From positions 1,116,001 to 1,180,000 of the forward strand of contig NZ_AP023087.1 of assembly GCF_045862395.1 (NCBI RefSeq): 64,000 nucleotides of DNA. Direction: 5' to 3'. A program made the position numbers and the translations under genes. This document shows, piece after piece, positions 9,079 to 18,353 of this stretch. Source of the stretch: Marinicellulosiphila megalodicopiae. GTDB taxonomy: Bacteria; Pseudomonadota; Gammaproteobacteria; Pseudomonadales; Natronospirillaceae. The notes below the pieces were generated by a model, which was not told where the DNA came from, ran no database searches, and saw nothing but the letters and a program-made list of their open reading frames with translations. Every line of letters starts with the position of its first letter. Position 1 is the stretch's first letter.

Positions 9079-9738
9079 ATGACTAGTTGGATTCAAGCTA
9101 ATAACTTGACCTCAATTCGACAAAATCGAACTCTGTTTGCTCAATTAGATTTCAGCATTTCAGCGAAAGATTTAATTCAAATTAAAGGCGTCAACGGTGC
9201 GGGTAAATCCACATTAATGCGTTATTTAGCTGGTGTGGGTCAAGCGGTTGAAGGGGACTTAAAAATCTCTGAAGCGTTTGCTTTATATGATGGGCAAATT
9301 GATCGCGCTAAAGTATTGTATCTTGGGCACCTTCCTGCCATTTCTACTCGATTAACCGTTTTAGAGAATCTTCGATTTTTAGCACAAAAATCAGGTTTAC
9401 CCTATGACGATGCTTCGTTATTTGCCGCTTTAAAACATGTCGACCTTATTAAATTCTTAGATCAAAGTGCATTAGCATTGTCAGCAGGGCAAAAACGACG
9501 CATCGGTTTGGCGCGTTTATATTTAGAGCAACGCAATATTAAGCTTTGGTTATTAGATGAACCCTTCACCGCCCTTGATTTACAAGGCGTGGCAAAATTA
9601 GAATTAAGAATTGATGAGTTCACTAAACAAGGTGGCGCCGTGGTGTTAATTACTCATCATCAATTCGAGCACCCTGATTTAAAAACAATCATGCTGGGTC
9701 ATCAATCACAGGAAACCATGTATGTGGATGACATTTAA
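9079..9738 (+). CDS. ccmA: Cytochrome c biogenesis heme-export ABC ATPase CcmA
   Basis: CcmA is the ATPase of the CcmABCD complex, which releases holo-CcmE in System I cytochrome c maturation. The 219 residues include Walker A GVNGAGKST (about residue 40), the ABC signature LSAGQKRR (about residue 134) and Walker B LWLLDEP. It is the first gene of the ccm operon, and its 3' end overlaps ccmB by 17 bp. The preceding 174-bp gap holds the likely operon promoter. Confidence 0.96.
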   Translation: MTSWIQANNLTSIRQNRTLFAQLDFSISAKDLIQIKGVNGAGKSTLMRYLAGVGQAVEGDLKISEAFALYDGQIDRAKVLYLGHLPAISTRLTVLENLRFLAQKSGLPYDDASLFAALKHVDLIKFLDQSALALSAGQKRRIGLARLYLEQRNIKLWLLDEPFTALDLQGVAKLELRIDEFTKQGGAVVLITHHQFEHPDLKTIMLGHQSQETMYVDDI

Positions 9739-10393
9739 ACACACCTGCTCAAGAGAGCTGCTTTTATCCTCTCGCAGAAAAGGCGAGCTGTTTAATCCGC
9801 TTGTGTTCTTTTTTACGATTATGCTGTTGTTTCCAGTTGCGGTTAGTCCTGATCCAGAGTTGTTAGCGCAAATTGCTCCAGGTGTCATTTGGATCGCAGC
9901 GTTATTGTCATTAATGTTGTCACTTGATGGTTTATTTCGTGACGATTTCCAAGATGGTTTTTTAGAGCAAATGCTGATTTCACAAGATTCTTTAGTGATC
10001 TCAATGTTTGCAAAAATCCTTTGTCATTGGTTAGTCACCGGTTTGCCCCTTATTTTAATGTCACCTGTGATCGCCATCATGCTTTCACTGCCAGTTAGTG
10101 CCATTGGTGTGATGATGCTGGGTCTGCTATTTGGTACAATTTGGTTCAGTTTTATTGGAGCCATTCCTGCTGCTTTGACAGTAGGGTTACGTAAAGGCGG
10201 TCTATTATTAACCATCTTAGTATTACCCATGATGATTCCATTATTGAGCTTTGGCTCCCTTATGATCAAACAACAAATTAATGGTGAGGTATTTTCAGCA
10301 ACCGCCTTATTGTGTGCAGGATTAAGTTTATTAGCGATGATGCTAGCGCCGTTTATGGCGGCGGTTTCATTACGTATTAGTTTAAGTGAATAG
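9722..10393 (+). CDS. ccmB: Heme exporter membrane subunit CcmB
   Basis: CcmB is the integral membrane partner of CcmA. The 223 residues form six predicted helices and carry the CcmB features FNPLVFFFTIMLLFP, the GVIWIAALLSLMLSLDGLF segment and the FxDDFQDGFLEQ amphipathic stretch. The length matches the family (about 220). It starts inside ccmA and is followed by ccmC after 9 bp. Confidence 0.95.
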   Translation: MWMTFKHTCSRELLLSSRRKGELFNPLVFFFTIMLLFPVAVSPDPELLAQIAPGVIWIAALLSLMLSLDGLFRDDFQDGFLEQMLISQDSLVISMFAKILCHWLVTGLPLILMSPVIAIMLSLPVSAIGVMMLGLLFGTIWFSFIGAIPAALTVGLRKGGLLLTILVLPMMIPLLSFGSLMIKQQINGEVFSATALLCAGLSLLAMMLAPFMAAVSLRISLSE

Positions 10394-10402
10394 AGGTTTT
10401 AT

Positions 10403-11191
10403 ATGTTAAATACTATCTGGAAGGCGATTGTCGCTTGGTTTTTAAAGTGGGGCTCGCCTAAGTGGTTTTTTGAACAAAGTAAAATTTGGAGTTTGATTTC
10501 AGGTTTACTCGCCACATTAATGGTCAGCAGTGCTTTTATTTACGGTGTATTTTATAGTCCATTAGAAGTAAAAGGTCATGCAAGTCGAATCATTTTTGTG
10601 CACGTGCCTACTGCTTCGCTTTCTATGTCGATGTATTTTGCCATGGCAATTATGGGTGTAATTGCGCTGGTTTGGAAAATGAAAATGGCCAGTGTTGTGT
10701 TAAAAGCCACTGCTCAAGTCGGTGCAGGTTTTGCCGCATTAATGTTTATAACCGGTGCCATCTGGGGGCAGGCTGCTTGGGGGCAAGGCGTGGTATGGGA
10801 CCCTCGTTTAATCAGTGCTGCAGGTTTGGTGCTTTTGTATTTTGGAATTTTAGCGTTGTATTACGCAATCGAATCTACCGATCAAGCCGACAAATCTGTA
10901 GCTGTACTAGCGATATGTACGGTCGTCATTGTCTTTTTAATCAAATTTGCCGTGTCATTTAGTGATGATGAAATGGCGTCTATTCATCAGCAATCAAGCA
11001 GTTTGTATTCAGGTGACGAGTCAGCAGTAGATTGGAATTATTTAGCGCCATTATTAGGTAGCATCTTTGGGTTTTATTTTATGGGCATGTCATTGGTTTT
11101 ACGTGCCGCAAGAGCTGAAATTTTGGTTCGCAATCGTACTGCAAAATGGGTACAAGCTTGGTTTGATAAAGCATTAGGGCAGGAGAAATAA
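10403..11191 (+). CDS. ccmC: Heme-handling protein CcmC
   Basis: CcmC presents heme to CcmE in the periplasm. The 262-residue membrane protein has six predicted helices and the tryptophan-rich heme-handling (WWD) segment WGQGVVWDPRL, with flanking periplasmic histidines (HVP before it and the HQQ region after). The second Trp of the usual WGxxWxWD pattern is Val here, a modest deviation. It follows ccmB and sits one base before ccmD. Confidence 0.94.
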   Translation: MLNTIWKAIVAWFLKWGSPKWFFEQSKIWSLISGLLATLMVSSAFIYGVFYSPLEVKGHASRIIFVHVPTASLSMSMYFAMAIMGVIALVWKMKMASVVLKATAQVGAGFAALMFITGAIWGQAAWGQGVVWDPRLISAAGLVLLYFGILALYYAIESTDQADKSVAVLAICTVVIVFLIKFAVSFSDDEMASIHQQSSSLYSGDESAVDWNYLAPLLGSIFGFYFMGMSLVLRAARAEILVRNRTAKWVQAWFDKALGQEK

Positions 11192-11192
11192 T

Positions 11193-11414
11193 ATGATTTT
11201 TGAAAATTTAATGGATGCTGTGCAAATGTGCAGCATGATCGAAAGACCCATTAATGGTGTGATGCGTGAGTCGATCACCTGTCGTGGTGGATATGTTTGG
11301 GCCTGCTATGCCATTGGTTTATCAGTCATTGGTTATTACTTTTTGTCCCCAATTATTCGTACTAAAAAATTAATTAAACAAGAAGCGCGTCGTCGCCTAA
11401 GTGAGTCACTATGA
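11193..11414 (+). CDS. ccmD: CcmD small membrane subunit
   Basis: This is the small single-helix protein of the CcmABCD complex. The GGYVWACYAIGL block with one transmembrane helix followed by a basic tail (KKLIKQEARRR) is the CcmD pattern. At 73 residues it is slightly long because of about 30 N-terminal residues with two Cys. The start is supported by AGGAG eight bases upstream. The gene overlaps ccmE by 4 bp. Confidence 0.88.
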   Translation: MIFENLMDAVQMCSMIERPINGVMRESITCRGGYVWACYAIGLSVIGYYFLSPIIRTKKLIKQEARRRLSESL

Positions 11415-11854
11415 ATCCAGTAAGAAAACAACGATTAATGATCGTGTTAAGTGTCATGATCGGCGTATCTATCGCCATCGGTTTGATGGTTTTTGGTTTT
11501 AAAAAAGGGTTTACCGCTTTTTATACACCCGTTGAAGCCAGCACCATCGCGCCTTTGCACAAATCAATTAAAGTCGGCGGCATGGTAAAAGCAGGCTCTA
11601 TCAAAGAAGGCACAGTCGGTGACAGTAAAAAATTAGTCATCAGCTTTATTATTTACGATGATAAAGAAGAAACCACTGTGCATTACACGGGTTTATTACC
11701 TGACTTATTTGCTGAAAACGAAATGTCCATTGCAAGCGGTAAGTTAAATGATGAACGTATTTTAATTGCAGACAAAGTGTTGGCCAAACATGATGAAAAT
11801 TATGTGCCTAAAGAAATTATGGACAATTACGGCGAACAACACGAAACCAAATAA
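11411..11854 (+). CDS. ccmE: Periplasmic heme chaperone CcmE
   Basis: CcmE covalently binds heme and delivers it to CcmF/H. It has an N-terminal anchor (about residues 9-30), an OB-fold beta domain (VGGMVKAGSI onwards) and the heme-binding HxxxY motif as HDENY near residue 130. The length of 147 is normal. The next gene, ccmF, begins 45 bp later. Confidence 0.96.
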   Translation: MNPVRKQRLMIVLSVMIGVSIAIGLMVFGFKKGFTAFYTPVEASTIAPLHKSIKVGGMVKAGSIKEGTVGDSKKLVISFIIYDDKEETTVHYTGLLPDLFAENEMSIASGKLNDERILIADKVLAKHDENYVPKEIMDNYGEQHETK

Positions 11855-11899
11855 TAATTAAACTAAAAGGGGCTTTGCCTCTTTTTTAAGGTGTGAAAC

Positions 11900-13963
11900 A
11901 TGATTTTTGATATTCCAGAAATTGGCCATATAGCGACGATGATTGCATTTGCACTCTCTGTTTTGCTGGCCACAGTTCCTTTATATGGTGTGTTAACGGG
12001 CAATGTTCGTTTGCAGCGCAGTGCCATCTCGTTATCGATTGGTTTATTTGTTTTTGTTGTATTTTCTTATATTTGTTTAACCTACGCATTTGTTGTGGAT
12101 GATTTCACTGTAACTTATGTGCAAGGTCGTTCCGCTCTTGATATGCCGTTTATCTTTAAGTTAACCGGTGTTTGGGGTGGACATGAAGGGTCTTTATTGT
12201 TGTGGATTCTTATGCAATCGGGTTGGATTTTTGCCGTGAGTATTTTCTCTCGTTCATTATCCTACGACACGTTAGCGGCAACTTTGTCCACAATGGGCTT
12301 TATTTGCGCCGGTTTCATCGCATTTATGTTGTTCACTTCAAACCCGTTTGAGCGTGAATTATTAATGGCGATTGAGTCAACTAAAGAGCTAAACCCAGCA
12401 CTACAAGATTTCGCCTTTATTATTCATCCGCCTATGTTGTACATGGGGTATGTGGGTTTCTCTGTTGCGTTTGGTTTTGCAATGGCGGCGTTAATTACAG
12501 GTCGTTTAGATACTGCTTGGGCTAGATGGGCGCGTCCTTGGACAAACCTTGCTTGGGTATTCTTAACTGGCGGCATCATGTTGGGTTCGTGGTGGGCCTA
12601 TTATGAGCTTGGCTGGGGCGGCTGGTGGTTCTGGGATCCAGTAGAAAACGCATCATTTATGCCTTGGTTAGTTGGTACTGCCTTAATTCACTCATTAGCA
12701 GTCACCGAAAAACGCGGCGCGTTCCGCTCGTGGACCGTATTATTAGCATTAGCCGCATTTAGTTATTCGTTAATCGGTACGTTCATTGTGCGTTCTGGTT
12801 TATTAACTTCTGTTCATGCCTTTGCATCGGATCCTTCTCGTGGTTATTTCATTCTAGGTATTCTTGCGATTACTATTTTCACCGCTTTAGTGTTGTTTGC
12901 TATTCGTGGTCGTTCAATTAGCTCACAAGTGCGTTTTGAATTTTATTCACGTGAGTCATTCTTATTAATTAATAATTTATTATTAACGGTCGTATCATTT
13001 GGTATTTTAATTGGTACGGGCATCCCACTATTAGCCGACTTATTCAGCGACCAAGATTTATCTGTAGGTGCACCAGTATTTAATTGGATATTTGGAATTG
13101 GCGTAGTATTTATTGTGATGGCATTAGTGACAGGGCAATTACTGCGCTGGAAAAGAAATGAGTTTAAAGGCACAAGTGCTATCTTTGTTTGGGGCTCAAT
13201 CAGTAGTTTAGCGTTGGCTCTTATTTATGCGATTGTGTGTTTTATAATTAATGTTTCAACACCAATGGAAGAAACAGTAATCGAAACGTTATTGGTTCCT
13301 TGGGAAGTGGTAATGGGTTGGGTATTAGTGATTTGGCTAATAGCAAGTTCAATAAAGTCCATCTTAAATAATACACGTAATGCCAGCAGTGTTTGGGTGG
13401 GTATGAAAAAATTAAGTTTAAGTTACTGGGGCATGCAAAGCGCCCATTTTGGAGTGGCGATCATGATCATTGGTGTGGTTATGGTACAAGGTTATGAATC
13501 TGAAGATCATTTGTTTTTAACTGAAGGTGATGTTCAAGAAGTGCATGGTTACGAAGTGCGCTTTAATGGTGTTAAACCTTATATACATAATCAAGTTATG
13601 ACAACTAATGTAATCGAATGCTTCCATGAAGATAAGTCTGATTGCACAAATTACATTGATTACATCGGTGAATTTGAAGTGTATAAAGATGGAGCGTTTG
13701 TAACCAGAATGCTGCCAAGTCAGCGCAGTTATTTAAATAGTAAAACTCAAACAGCTGAAGTAGATATCAAGCCATATTTCTTAAAAGATTTATACATTCA
13801 ATTAGGTAAAGAATCTGAACAAAAACCAGGTTATTGGTCAATTGGTGTATTAGTGAAACCGTTTGTTCGTTGGATTTGGGCCGGTGCATTATTCATGATG
13901 TTAGGTGGTATTTTAACCATGTTTGATAAACGCTATCGCAGCAAAAAAGTAGTAGGAGCGTAA
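11900..13963 (+). CDS. ccmF: Cytochrome c heme lyase subunit CcmF
   Basis: CcmF is the core of the holocytochrome c synthase. The 687-residue protein has about 15 membrane helices. The WWD domain is clear (WGGWWFWDPVENASFMPWL, near residues 235-255). Conserved periplasmic histidines lie in the VWGGHEGSLLLW, IHPPMLYMGY, GLLTSVHAFASDP and QSAHFG segments. Length and motifs are those of standard CcmF. ccmG starts 2 bp after its stop. Confidence 0.97.
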   Translation: MIFDIPEIGHIATMIAFALSVLLATVPLYGVLTGNVRLQRSAISLSIGLFVFVVFSYICLTYAFVVDDFTVTYVQGRSALDMPFIFKLTGVWGGHEGSLLLWILMQSGWIFAVSIFSRSLSYDTLAATLSTMGFICAGFIAFMLFTSNPFERELLMAIESTKELNPALQDFAFIIHPPMLYMGYVGFSVAFGFAMAALITGRLDTAWARWARPWTNLAWVFLTGGIMLGSWWAYYELGWGGWWFWDPVENASFMPWLVGTALIHSLAVTEKRGAFRSWTVLLALAAFSYSLIGTFIVRSGLLTSVHAFASDPSRGYFILGILAITIFTALVLFAIRGRSISSQVRFEFYSRESFLLINNLLLTVVSFGILIGTGIPLLADLFSDQDLSVGAPVFNWIFGIGVVFIVMALVTGQLLRWKRNEFKGTSAIFVWGSISSLALALIYAIVCFIINVSTPMEETVIETLLVPWEVVMGWVLVIWLIASSIKSILNNTRNASSVWVGMKKLSLSYWGMQSAHFGVAIMIIGVVMVQGYESEDHLFLTEGDVQEVHGYEVRFNGVKPYIHNQVMTTNVIECFHEDKSDCTNYIDYIGEFEVYKDGAFVTRMLPSQRSYLNSKTQTAEVDIKPYFLKDLYIQLGKESEQKPGYWSIGVLVKPFVRWIWAGALFMMLGGILTMFDKRYRSKKVVGA

Positions 13964-13965
13964 TA

Positions 13966-14502
13966 ATGAAAATTAAATACCTCCTGCCAATTGGGCTTGC
14001 TTTTGTCGCGTTTGCGATCATGGTGTTAGGGCTGATTGATCGAGGCGAAAAAGGCACGACGCAGGTTGCTTTAAAATCGCCCTTAATTGGTAAAGTCTTA
14101 CCTGATTTTGAAACCTCGCGTTTATATGATGCCACATTAATAAATCAAGATGATTTATTAGGGCAGCCATATTTACTTAATATTTGGGCAACATGGTGCC
14201 CAACCTGCAAAGCAGAGCATGCCTTTTTGAATCAATTAAGCGCTCAAGGTGTGCGTATAGTGGGTTTAAATTATAAAGATGTTACCCCTCAAGCCATTGC
14301 GTTATTAAAAAAAGACGGCGATCCGTATGCCATCAGTTTGACTGATCCTCGTGGACAAATTGGTTTGGATTTAGGCGTATATGGTGCACCAGAGACGTAT
14401 TTTGTTGACAGTAAAGGCATTATTCATGAAAAACTCATTGGTGAATTATCATTAAATCGTTGGAATACCACATATAAAGCAATATACGAGGGAATGGAAT
14501 AA
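13966..14502 (+). CDS. ccmG: Thiol:disulfide interchange protein CcmG/DsbE
   Basis: This membrane-anchored periplasmic thioredoxin reduces the apocytochrome CXXCH cysteines. The 178 residues comprise an N-terminal anchor (about 5-24) and a thioredoxin fold with the active site WCPTC in NIWATWCPTCKAEH and the cis-Pro loop GVYGAPETYFVD. The stop shares one base with the start of ccmH. Confidence 0.96.
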   Translation: MKIKYLLPIGLAFVAFAIMVLGLIDRGEKGTTQVALKSPLIGKVLPDFETSRLYDATLINQDDLLGQPYLLNIWATWCPTCKAEHAFLNQLSAQGVRIVGLNYKDVTPQAIALLKKDGDPYAISLTDPRGQIGLDLGVYGAPETYFVDSKGIIHEKLIGELSLNRWNTTYKAIYEGME

Positions 14503-14975
14503 TGAAAAAAATAATAATTTGTTTGTCTCTAGTTTTGTTTTTTCAATCGGCAGTTGCCCTTGAAGAGCATGAATATAAATTTATTAACAACGAGCAAAAA
14601 GCATTGTTTGTTGAAATGACAGAAATTTTGCGTTGTCCAAAATGTCAAAATAATAATGTTGCGGATTCAAACGCTGAAATCGCTCAAGATTTTCGCGATA
14701 AAATATATGAATTGGTGAAAAAAGGCCAAACCAAATCCGAAATAAAAACATACTTTACCGATCGCTTTGGGGAGTTTGTGAATTACGAAACCAGTGTGTC
14801 TTTGACAACAATTTGGATTTGGTTAATTCCAATTTTGGTTTTGGTTTTGGTTTTTGGTTTTGTATTTATTTTTAATCGGACAAAGACTCAAACAGAACTA
14901 TCTAATGAAGCTTTAAGCGAGCAAGAACAAAAAGAATTAGATGACATTATAACTCTCAGTAAAAAGGGTAAATAA
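14502..14975 (+). CDS. ccmH: Cytochrome c maturation protein CcmH (CcmH/CycL type)
   Basis: CcmH is an apocytochrome thiol oxidoreductase of the heme lyase. The protein has a signal peptide ending near VAL, the LRCPKCQNNN redox motif (family LRCxxCQ), the ADSNAEIAQDFR stretch and a C-terminal membrane helix (about 105-125). The 157 residues correspond to the N-terminal half of the fused E. coli CcmH; the TPR half is the separate next gene. Confidence 0.95.
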   Translation: MKKIIICLSLVLFFQSAVALEEHEYKFINNEQKALFVEMTEILRCPKCQNNNVADSNAEIAQDFRDKIYELVKKGQTKSEIKTYFTDRFGEFVNYETSVSLTTIWIWLIPILVLVLVFGFVFIFNRTKTQTELSNEALSEQEQKELDDIITLSKKGK

Positions 14976-14977
14976 AC

Positions 14978-16504
14978 ATGATTATGTTTTTAATAATATC
15001 GATATTAATGGTCGTAGCAATTGTGTTTGTGTTTTATCCATTTGTTGTGAAAATGCCAGACGTTCAAATTGACGAGCATCTTGCACAAAATGTACAAGCA
15101 CATGAACAACGCTTAAAACAAATTCAAATGCAGCTAGACGGTGGATTGTTAGACGAAAAAGAAGCGGACAGTCAGCGTACACAATCAGCAAGACAATTAT
15201 TAAAAGATGAAGCGCAATCAAAACGTGTGAACACTGAAATAAAATCTTATATGAATGTACCTGTTGTGATGTCAGTAGTATTGATTTGCGTGTCAATTTT
15301 TTTATACATGCAAAAAGGCTATCAACTAGATTTAAAAGTAGCGCAATTACAAACTGAATATGATGCGTATCCTTCAAAAGAAGCGTTGGATAATTTATTG
15401 GCTACTAAGGCGAAATTGATTGAATCAAACCCAGGTGTGTCAGCAATTCAAATTCATGAATTGGGTTTACAGCAAATGCAAGAAGGTTTGTTTGTTGAGG
15501 CAAAACATTCATTTGAAAAAGCTTTTCAAACTTATGTGTCTCATCCGGATTATGTAAACGATGAAGCTGCATATTTAAAAGCTAGAATTGCCCATGCTGC
15601 GTTGATGTTAAACCAATATAAACCTACCAATGAAGTGAATGAATTATTAGCCGAATCATTAGCGTATGCTCAATCAAATTTAGCTAGTCAATTAAATCAA
15701 TTTATTGATGCATATAAAAAAGTACATAATAATTCAGAGATGGTGTTTGGTTTAGATGTGATGCGTTTAGGGGCATTATTATATGAATTTGGCGAATACC
15801 AATTAGCGAAGCCATATATTTTACAAGCTGCAAACCTTACTCAAGAAGAAGGCACTAACCCTCCATTGGCAGCAAGAGCGTTTGCCATTGCCGCACAAAT
15901 TACGGTGAACTTAAATGGCAATTTATTTGATAAAGAAGTCATGGGGTATTTAAATAGTGCTGTGCAAAATGATCCTAGTGATTATTTGGTTTTACAATTA
16001 ACCGGTGAGTTTGCGTACAACGAAAAGCAGTACGATATGGTTTATCAAACTTGGTCAATTTTATTTAATGACCCTAATTATGCACAAAGTATTTCAAGTG
16101 ATATGTTTGATAAATATCAAATTACTTTAGAAAAATTGGGTGTTGAAAATGATGTTAAAGGGTTAATAAAAGTAACGGTAGATATTGATGAATCGTTAAA
16201 AGCACTTTCACAAACGGGCCAGTATTTATTTGTATTAGCACGACCAGTTGGTGGAAGAATGCCACTTGCGGTTAAGAAAATACCAATGAGTGAAGTAAGT
16301 TTTCCTTTAACCATTACACTATCAGATCGTGATGCAATGACACCTCAAATGACGTTGTCAAGCCAAGATGCATTTGAAATAGTCGCTAGGGTGTCTTTGT
16401 CTGGAATAGCAAATGCGGCATCTGGTGAACCTGAAAGTGAAGTATTAAATGTGGATAATGGTACAGCGGATGTTTCGGTAATTATTAATAGTTTGCATCC
16501 TTAA
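14978..16504 (+). CDS. ccmI: CcmI, TPR-containing apocytochrome chaperone
   Basis: CcmI binds apocytochrome c and delivers it to the heme lyase. The 508 residues have an N-terminal membrane helix, a cytoplasmic loop rich in Gln/Glu, a second helix (about 90-107), a TPR region (about 120-390) and a C-terminal beta-rich domain (the FVLARPVGGRMPLAVKKIP region), which matches long CcmI proteins. It ends the ccm operon and is followed by a terminator. Confidence 0.93.
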   Translation: MIMFLIISILMVVAIVFVFYPFVVKMPDVQIDEHLAQNVQAHEQRLKQIQMQLDGGLLDEKEADSQRTQSARQLLKDEAQSKRVNTEIKSYMNVPVVMSVVLICVSIFLYMQKGYQLDLKVAQLQTEYDAYPSKEALDNLLATKAKLIESNPGVSAIQIHELGLQQMQEGLFVEAKHSFEKAFQTYVSHPDYVNDEAAYLKARIAHAALMLNQYKPTNEVNELLAESLAYAQSNLASQLNQFIDAYKKVHNNSEMVFGLDVMRLGALLYEFGEYQLAKPYILQAANLTQEEGTNPPLAARAFAIAAQITVNLNGNLFDKEVMGYLNSAVQNDPSDYLVLQLTGEFAYNEKQYDMVYQTWSILFNDPNYAQSISSDMFDKYQITLEKLGVENDVKGLIKVTVDIDESLKALSQTGQYLFVLARPVGGRMPLAVKKIPMSEVSFPLTITLSDRDAMTPQMTLSSQDAFEIVARVSLSGIANAASGEPESEVLNVDNGTADVSVIINSLHP

Positions 16505-16525
16505 ATAATAAAAAGTTAAATTAAC

Positions 16526-16569
16526 AAAATGACGAATTTACTCTTAAAAGAGTATTCGTCATTTTTTTT
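16526..16569 (+). terminator. Terminator of ccm operon, possibly bidirectional
   Basis: Nested stems AATGACGAAT/ATTCGTCATT and ACTCTT/AAGAGT are followed by eight T residues. It lies between the converging ccmI and chemotaxis-receptor genes, and A residues on the left could serve the opposite strand. Confidence 0.9.
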
Positions 16570-16580
16570 ATCTTTTAAAA

Positions 16581-18206
16581 TTAACCTTCAAGTTTGAATT
16601 GATTTAATTGTTTTTCAAGATCTACACTGATATCACGCAATTTATCTGAATACCTTAAAACGGATTTAACCGAAGTGGTGTTATCTGTTGCTAATTGATC
16701 AGTTGTTGCAACATTATCAGCAATAACCTGACTTGCTTGTTGCTGTTTTAATACAATTTTTTTCAATAACTGTAATTGTTCTAATGAGGAGCTAGCGCCA
16801 GTATTTAAGTCATTTAGTGGTTCAACCATATTTTGTATTAATTGAACGCCATCACCTAGTTGTTCGTTACCTTTTGATATTTGGTTCACACTTTGTTCTG
16901 TGTCTAAATCTATTCCATCCATTTGTTCATTGATGTCTAATGTTGCTTGAGAGGTGCGATTTGCTAAAGCTCTAACCTCATCGGCAACCACCGAAAATCC
17001 TCGTCCAGATTCACCTGCTCTGGCAGCTTCAATTGCCGCATTTAATGCAAGTAAATTTGTTTGATCTGCAATATCTCTTATGTTTTCAACCATTTCACGG
17101 ATCACTAATGCCCGTTCTCTTAATGCTTTCACTAATTGAGTTGATTGATCAATACTTGATGAAATAATTTTAAACTCATTTGAGGCAACTTGTATGTTTT
17201 CTAATCCCGTTTGGGCTAAATCACGGGCAATTTGCGCTTGCTCAGTTGCATGATTACTCGAGTTAGAAAGATGTTCAATATCTAGTAAAAACTCATCCAA
17301 AGTTTGGTTTATTTGCTTTAGTGATTGGCTTTGTTTACGCGAATCTTTATCTACTTGAGCAACAGGATTACGTAATTTTTCAGCGTAATCATTGACATTA
17401 TTAAATGATGTTTGAATTTTAAAAATTAAATCATGTAAGCTATTACCTGTTGTTTTAATTGCATTACTCATTTCACCTAATTCATCATGAAAAGGGGCGA
17501 TCTTTCGTTTTTTAAGTTTGCCTTGCGCAAGTTGTTCTGCAATAAGAACGCTGGTTTTAAGTGGTGTAACAATGCTTTTACTTGTAATGTATGAAAGTAA
17601 TATTCCAATTATTAAAGCAAATGCGGATATAAAAATTACAACTAAAATAGCTTGTTGACTTTGTTGGCTGTTCAATTCTAATTTATTATTCATTTGATTT
17701 TGAAAACTCATCAGTAATTGATCAACTTGTTTTAATAATGCAGTTAAATCTACAGCAGTTTGTTCGTTAAACGTTTCAAGAGCTGATTCTTGATCAAACT
17801 CAACCAATTCAACTGTGCTTGTAAATGAAGTTTTATATTTGTTTCGAGTTTGGATTAACTGATTAATTTGCTCTGAATCAATATCTGCATTTATTTGCGA
17901 AATTTGCTTGATAAGTTCGTCTAATTGCAAATTTTGTTGATCCATTTGTTTATATAATTTTATACGCTCATCTCGGTCACTTTGAGGAAGAATTTGTAAT
18001 AATGTTAAAGCAGTCGCATGAGCTTTAATATTGATTTGATTAGCTAATAACAGCTGTTTTGTACCTTGATTAACCAATGTTTCAGAATGATCAGTTTGAT
18101 TGGTCAATTGGAAGTAATTTAAAACTGAAATACTGATTAATAATAAAAGTAATAGAGCAAAACTAAGGGATAAACGGGTACGTATATTGGTTTTTAACAT
18201 AATCAA
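16581..18206 (-). CDS. Methyl-accepting chemotaxis protein
   Basis: This is a transmembrane chemoreceptor of 541 residues. It has one helix at about 10-30, a periplasmic four-helix-bundle type sensor (about 31-185), a second helix (about 186-208), a HAMP domain (about 208-262) and the signalling coiled coil. The highly conserved hairpin tip is present (IADQTNLLALNAAIEAARAG followed by GRGFSVVADEVRALA). There is no C-terminal CheR tether pentapeptide. The start could be the first or the third codon (both Met). No chemotaxis genes lie beside it, so it is an orphan receptor of unknown ligand. Confidence 0.95.
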   Translation of the reverse strand: MIMLKTNIRTRLSLSFALLLLLLISISVLNYFQLTNQTDHSETLVNQGTKQLLLANQINIKAHATALTLLQILPQSDRDERIKLYKQMDQQNLQLDELIKQISQINADIDSEQINQLIQTRNKYKTSFTSTVELVEFDQESALETFNEQTAVDLTALLKQVDQLLMSFQNQMNNKLELNSQQSQQAILVVIFISAFALIIGILLSYITSKSIVTPLKTSVLIAEQLAQGKLKKRKIAPFHDELGEMSNAIKTTGNSLHDLIFKIQTSFNNVNDYAEKLRNPVAQVDKDSRKQSQSLKQINQTLDEFLLDIEHLSNSSNHATEQAQIARDLAQTGLENIQVASNEFKIISSSIDQSTQLVKALRERALVIREMVENIRDIADQTNLLALNAAIEAARAGESGRGFSVVADEVRALANRTSQATLDINEQMDGIDLDTEQSVNQISKGNEQLGDGVQLIQNMVEPLNDLNTGASSSLEQLQLLKKIVLKQQQASQVIADNVATTDQLATDNTTSVKSVLRYSDKLRDISVDLEKQLNQFKLEG

Positions 18207-18353
18207 TTAAATGTGTAGTGATAAGTATTTTCAGTATAGGTCAAATTCGTAATTATGTTGTTTTATGTAAAGTCTGTTCAAAATGACATTCTAAGTTCGA
18301 CAGCCGCTGCCAGCACAGGTAAAATGCGCACTGTTTTCAATTAGGTATACTCT

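Noticed and set aside
10672..10962. Plus-strand frame of 96 codons inside ccmC
   Set aside because: It is an alternative frame of a well-supported ccmC with a Cys-rich, random-looking product.
18346..18351. TATACT as a -10 box for the srmB-like gene
   Set aside because: It ends two bases before the GTG start codon, so transcription would begin inside the gene.
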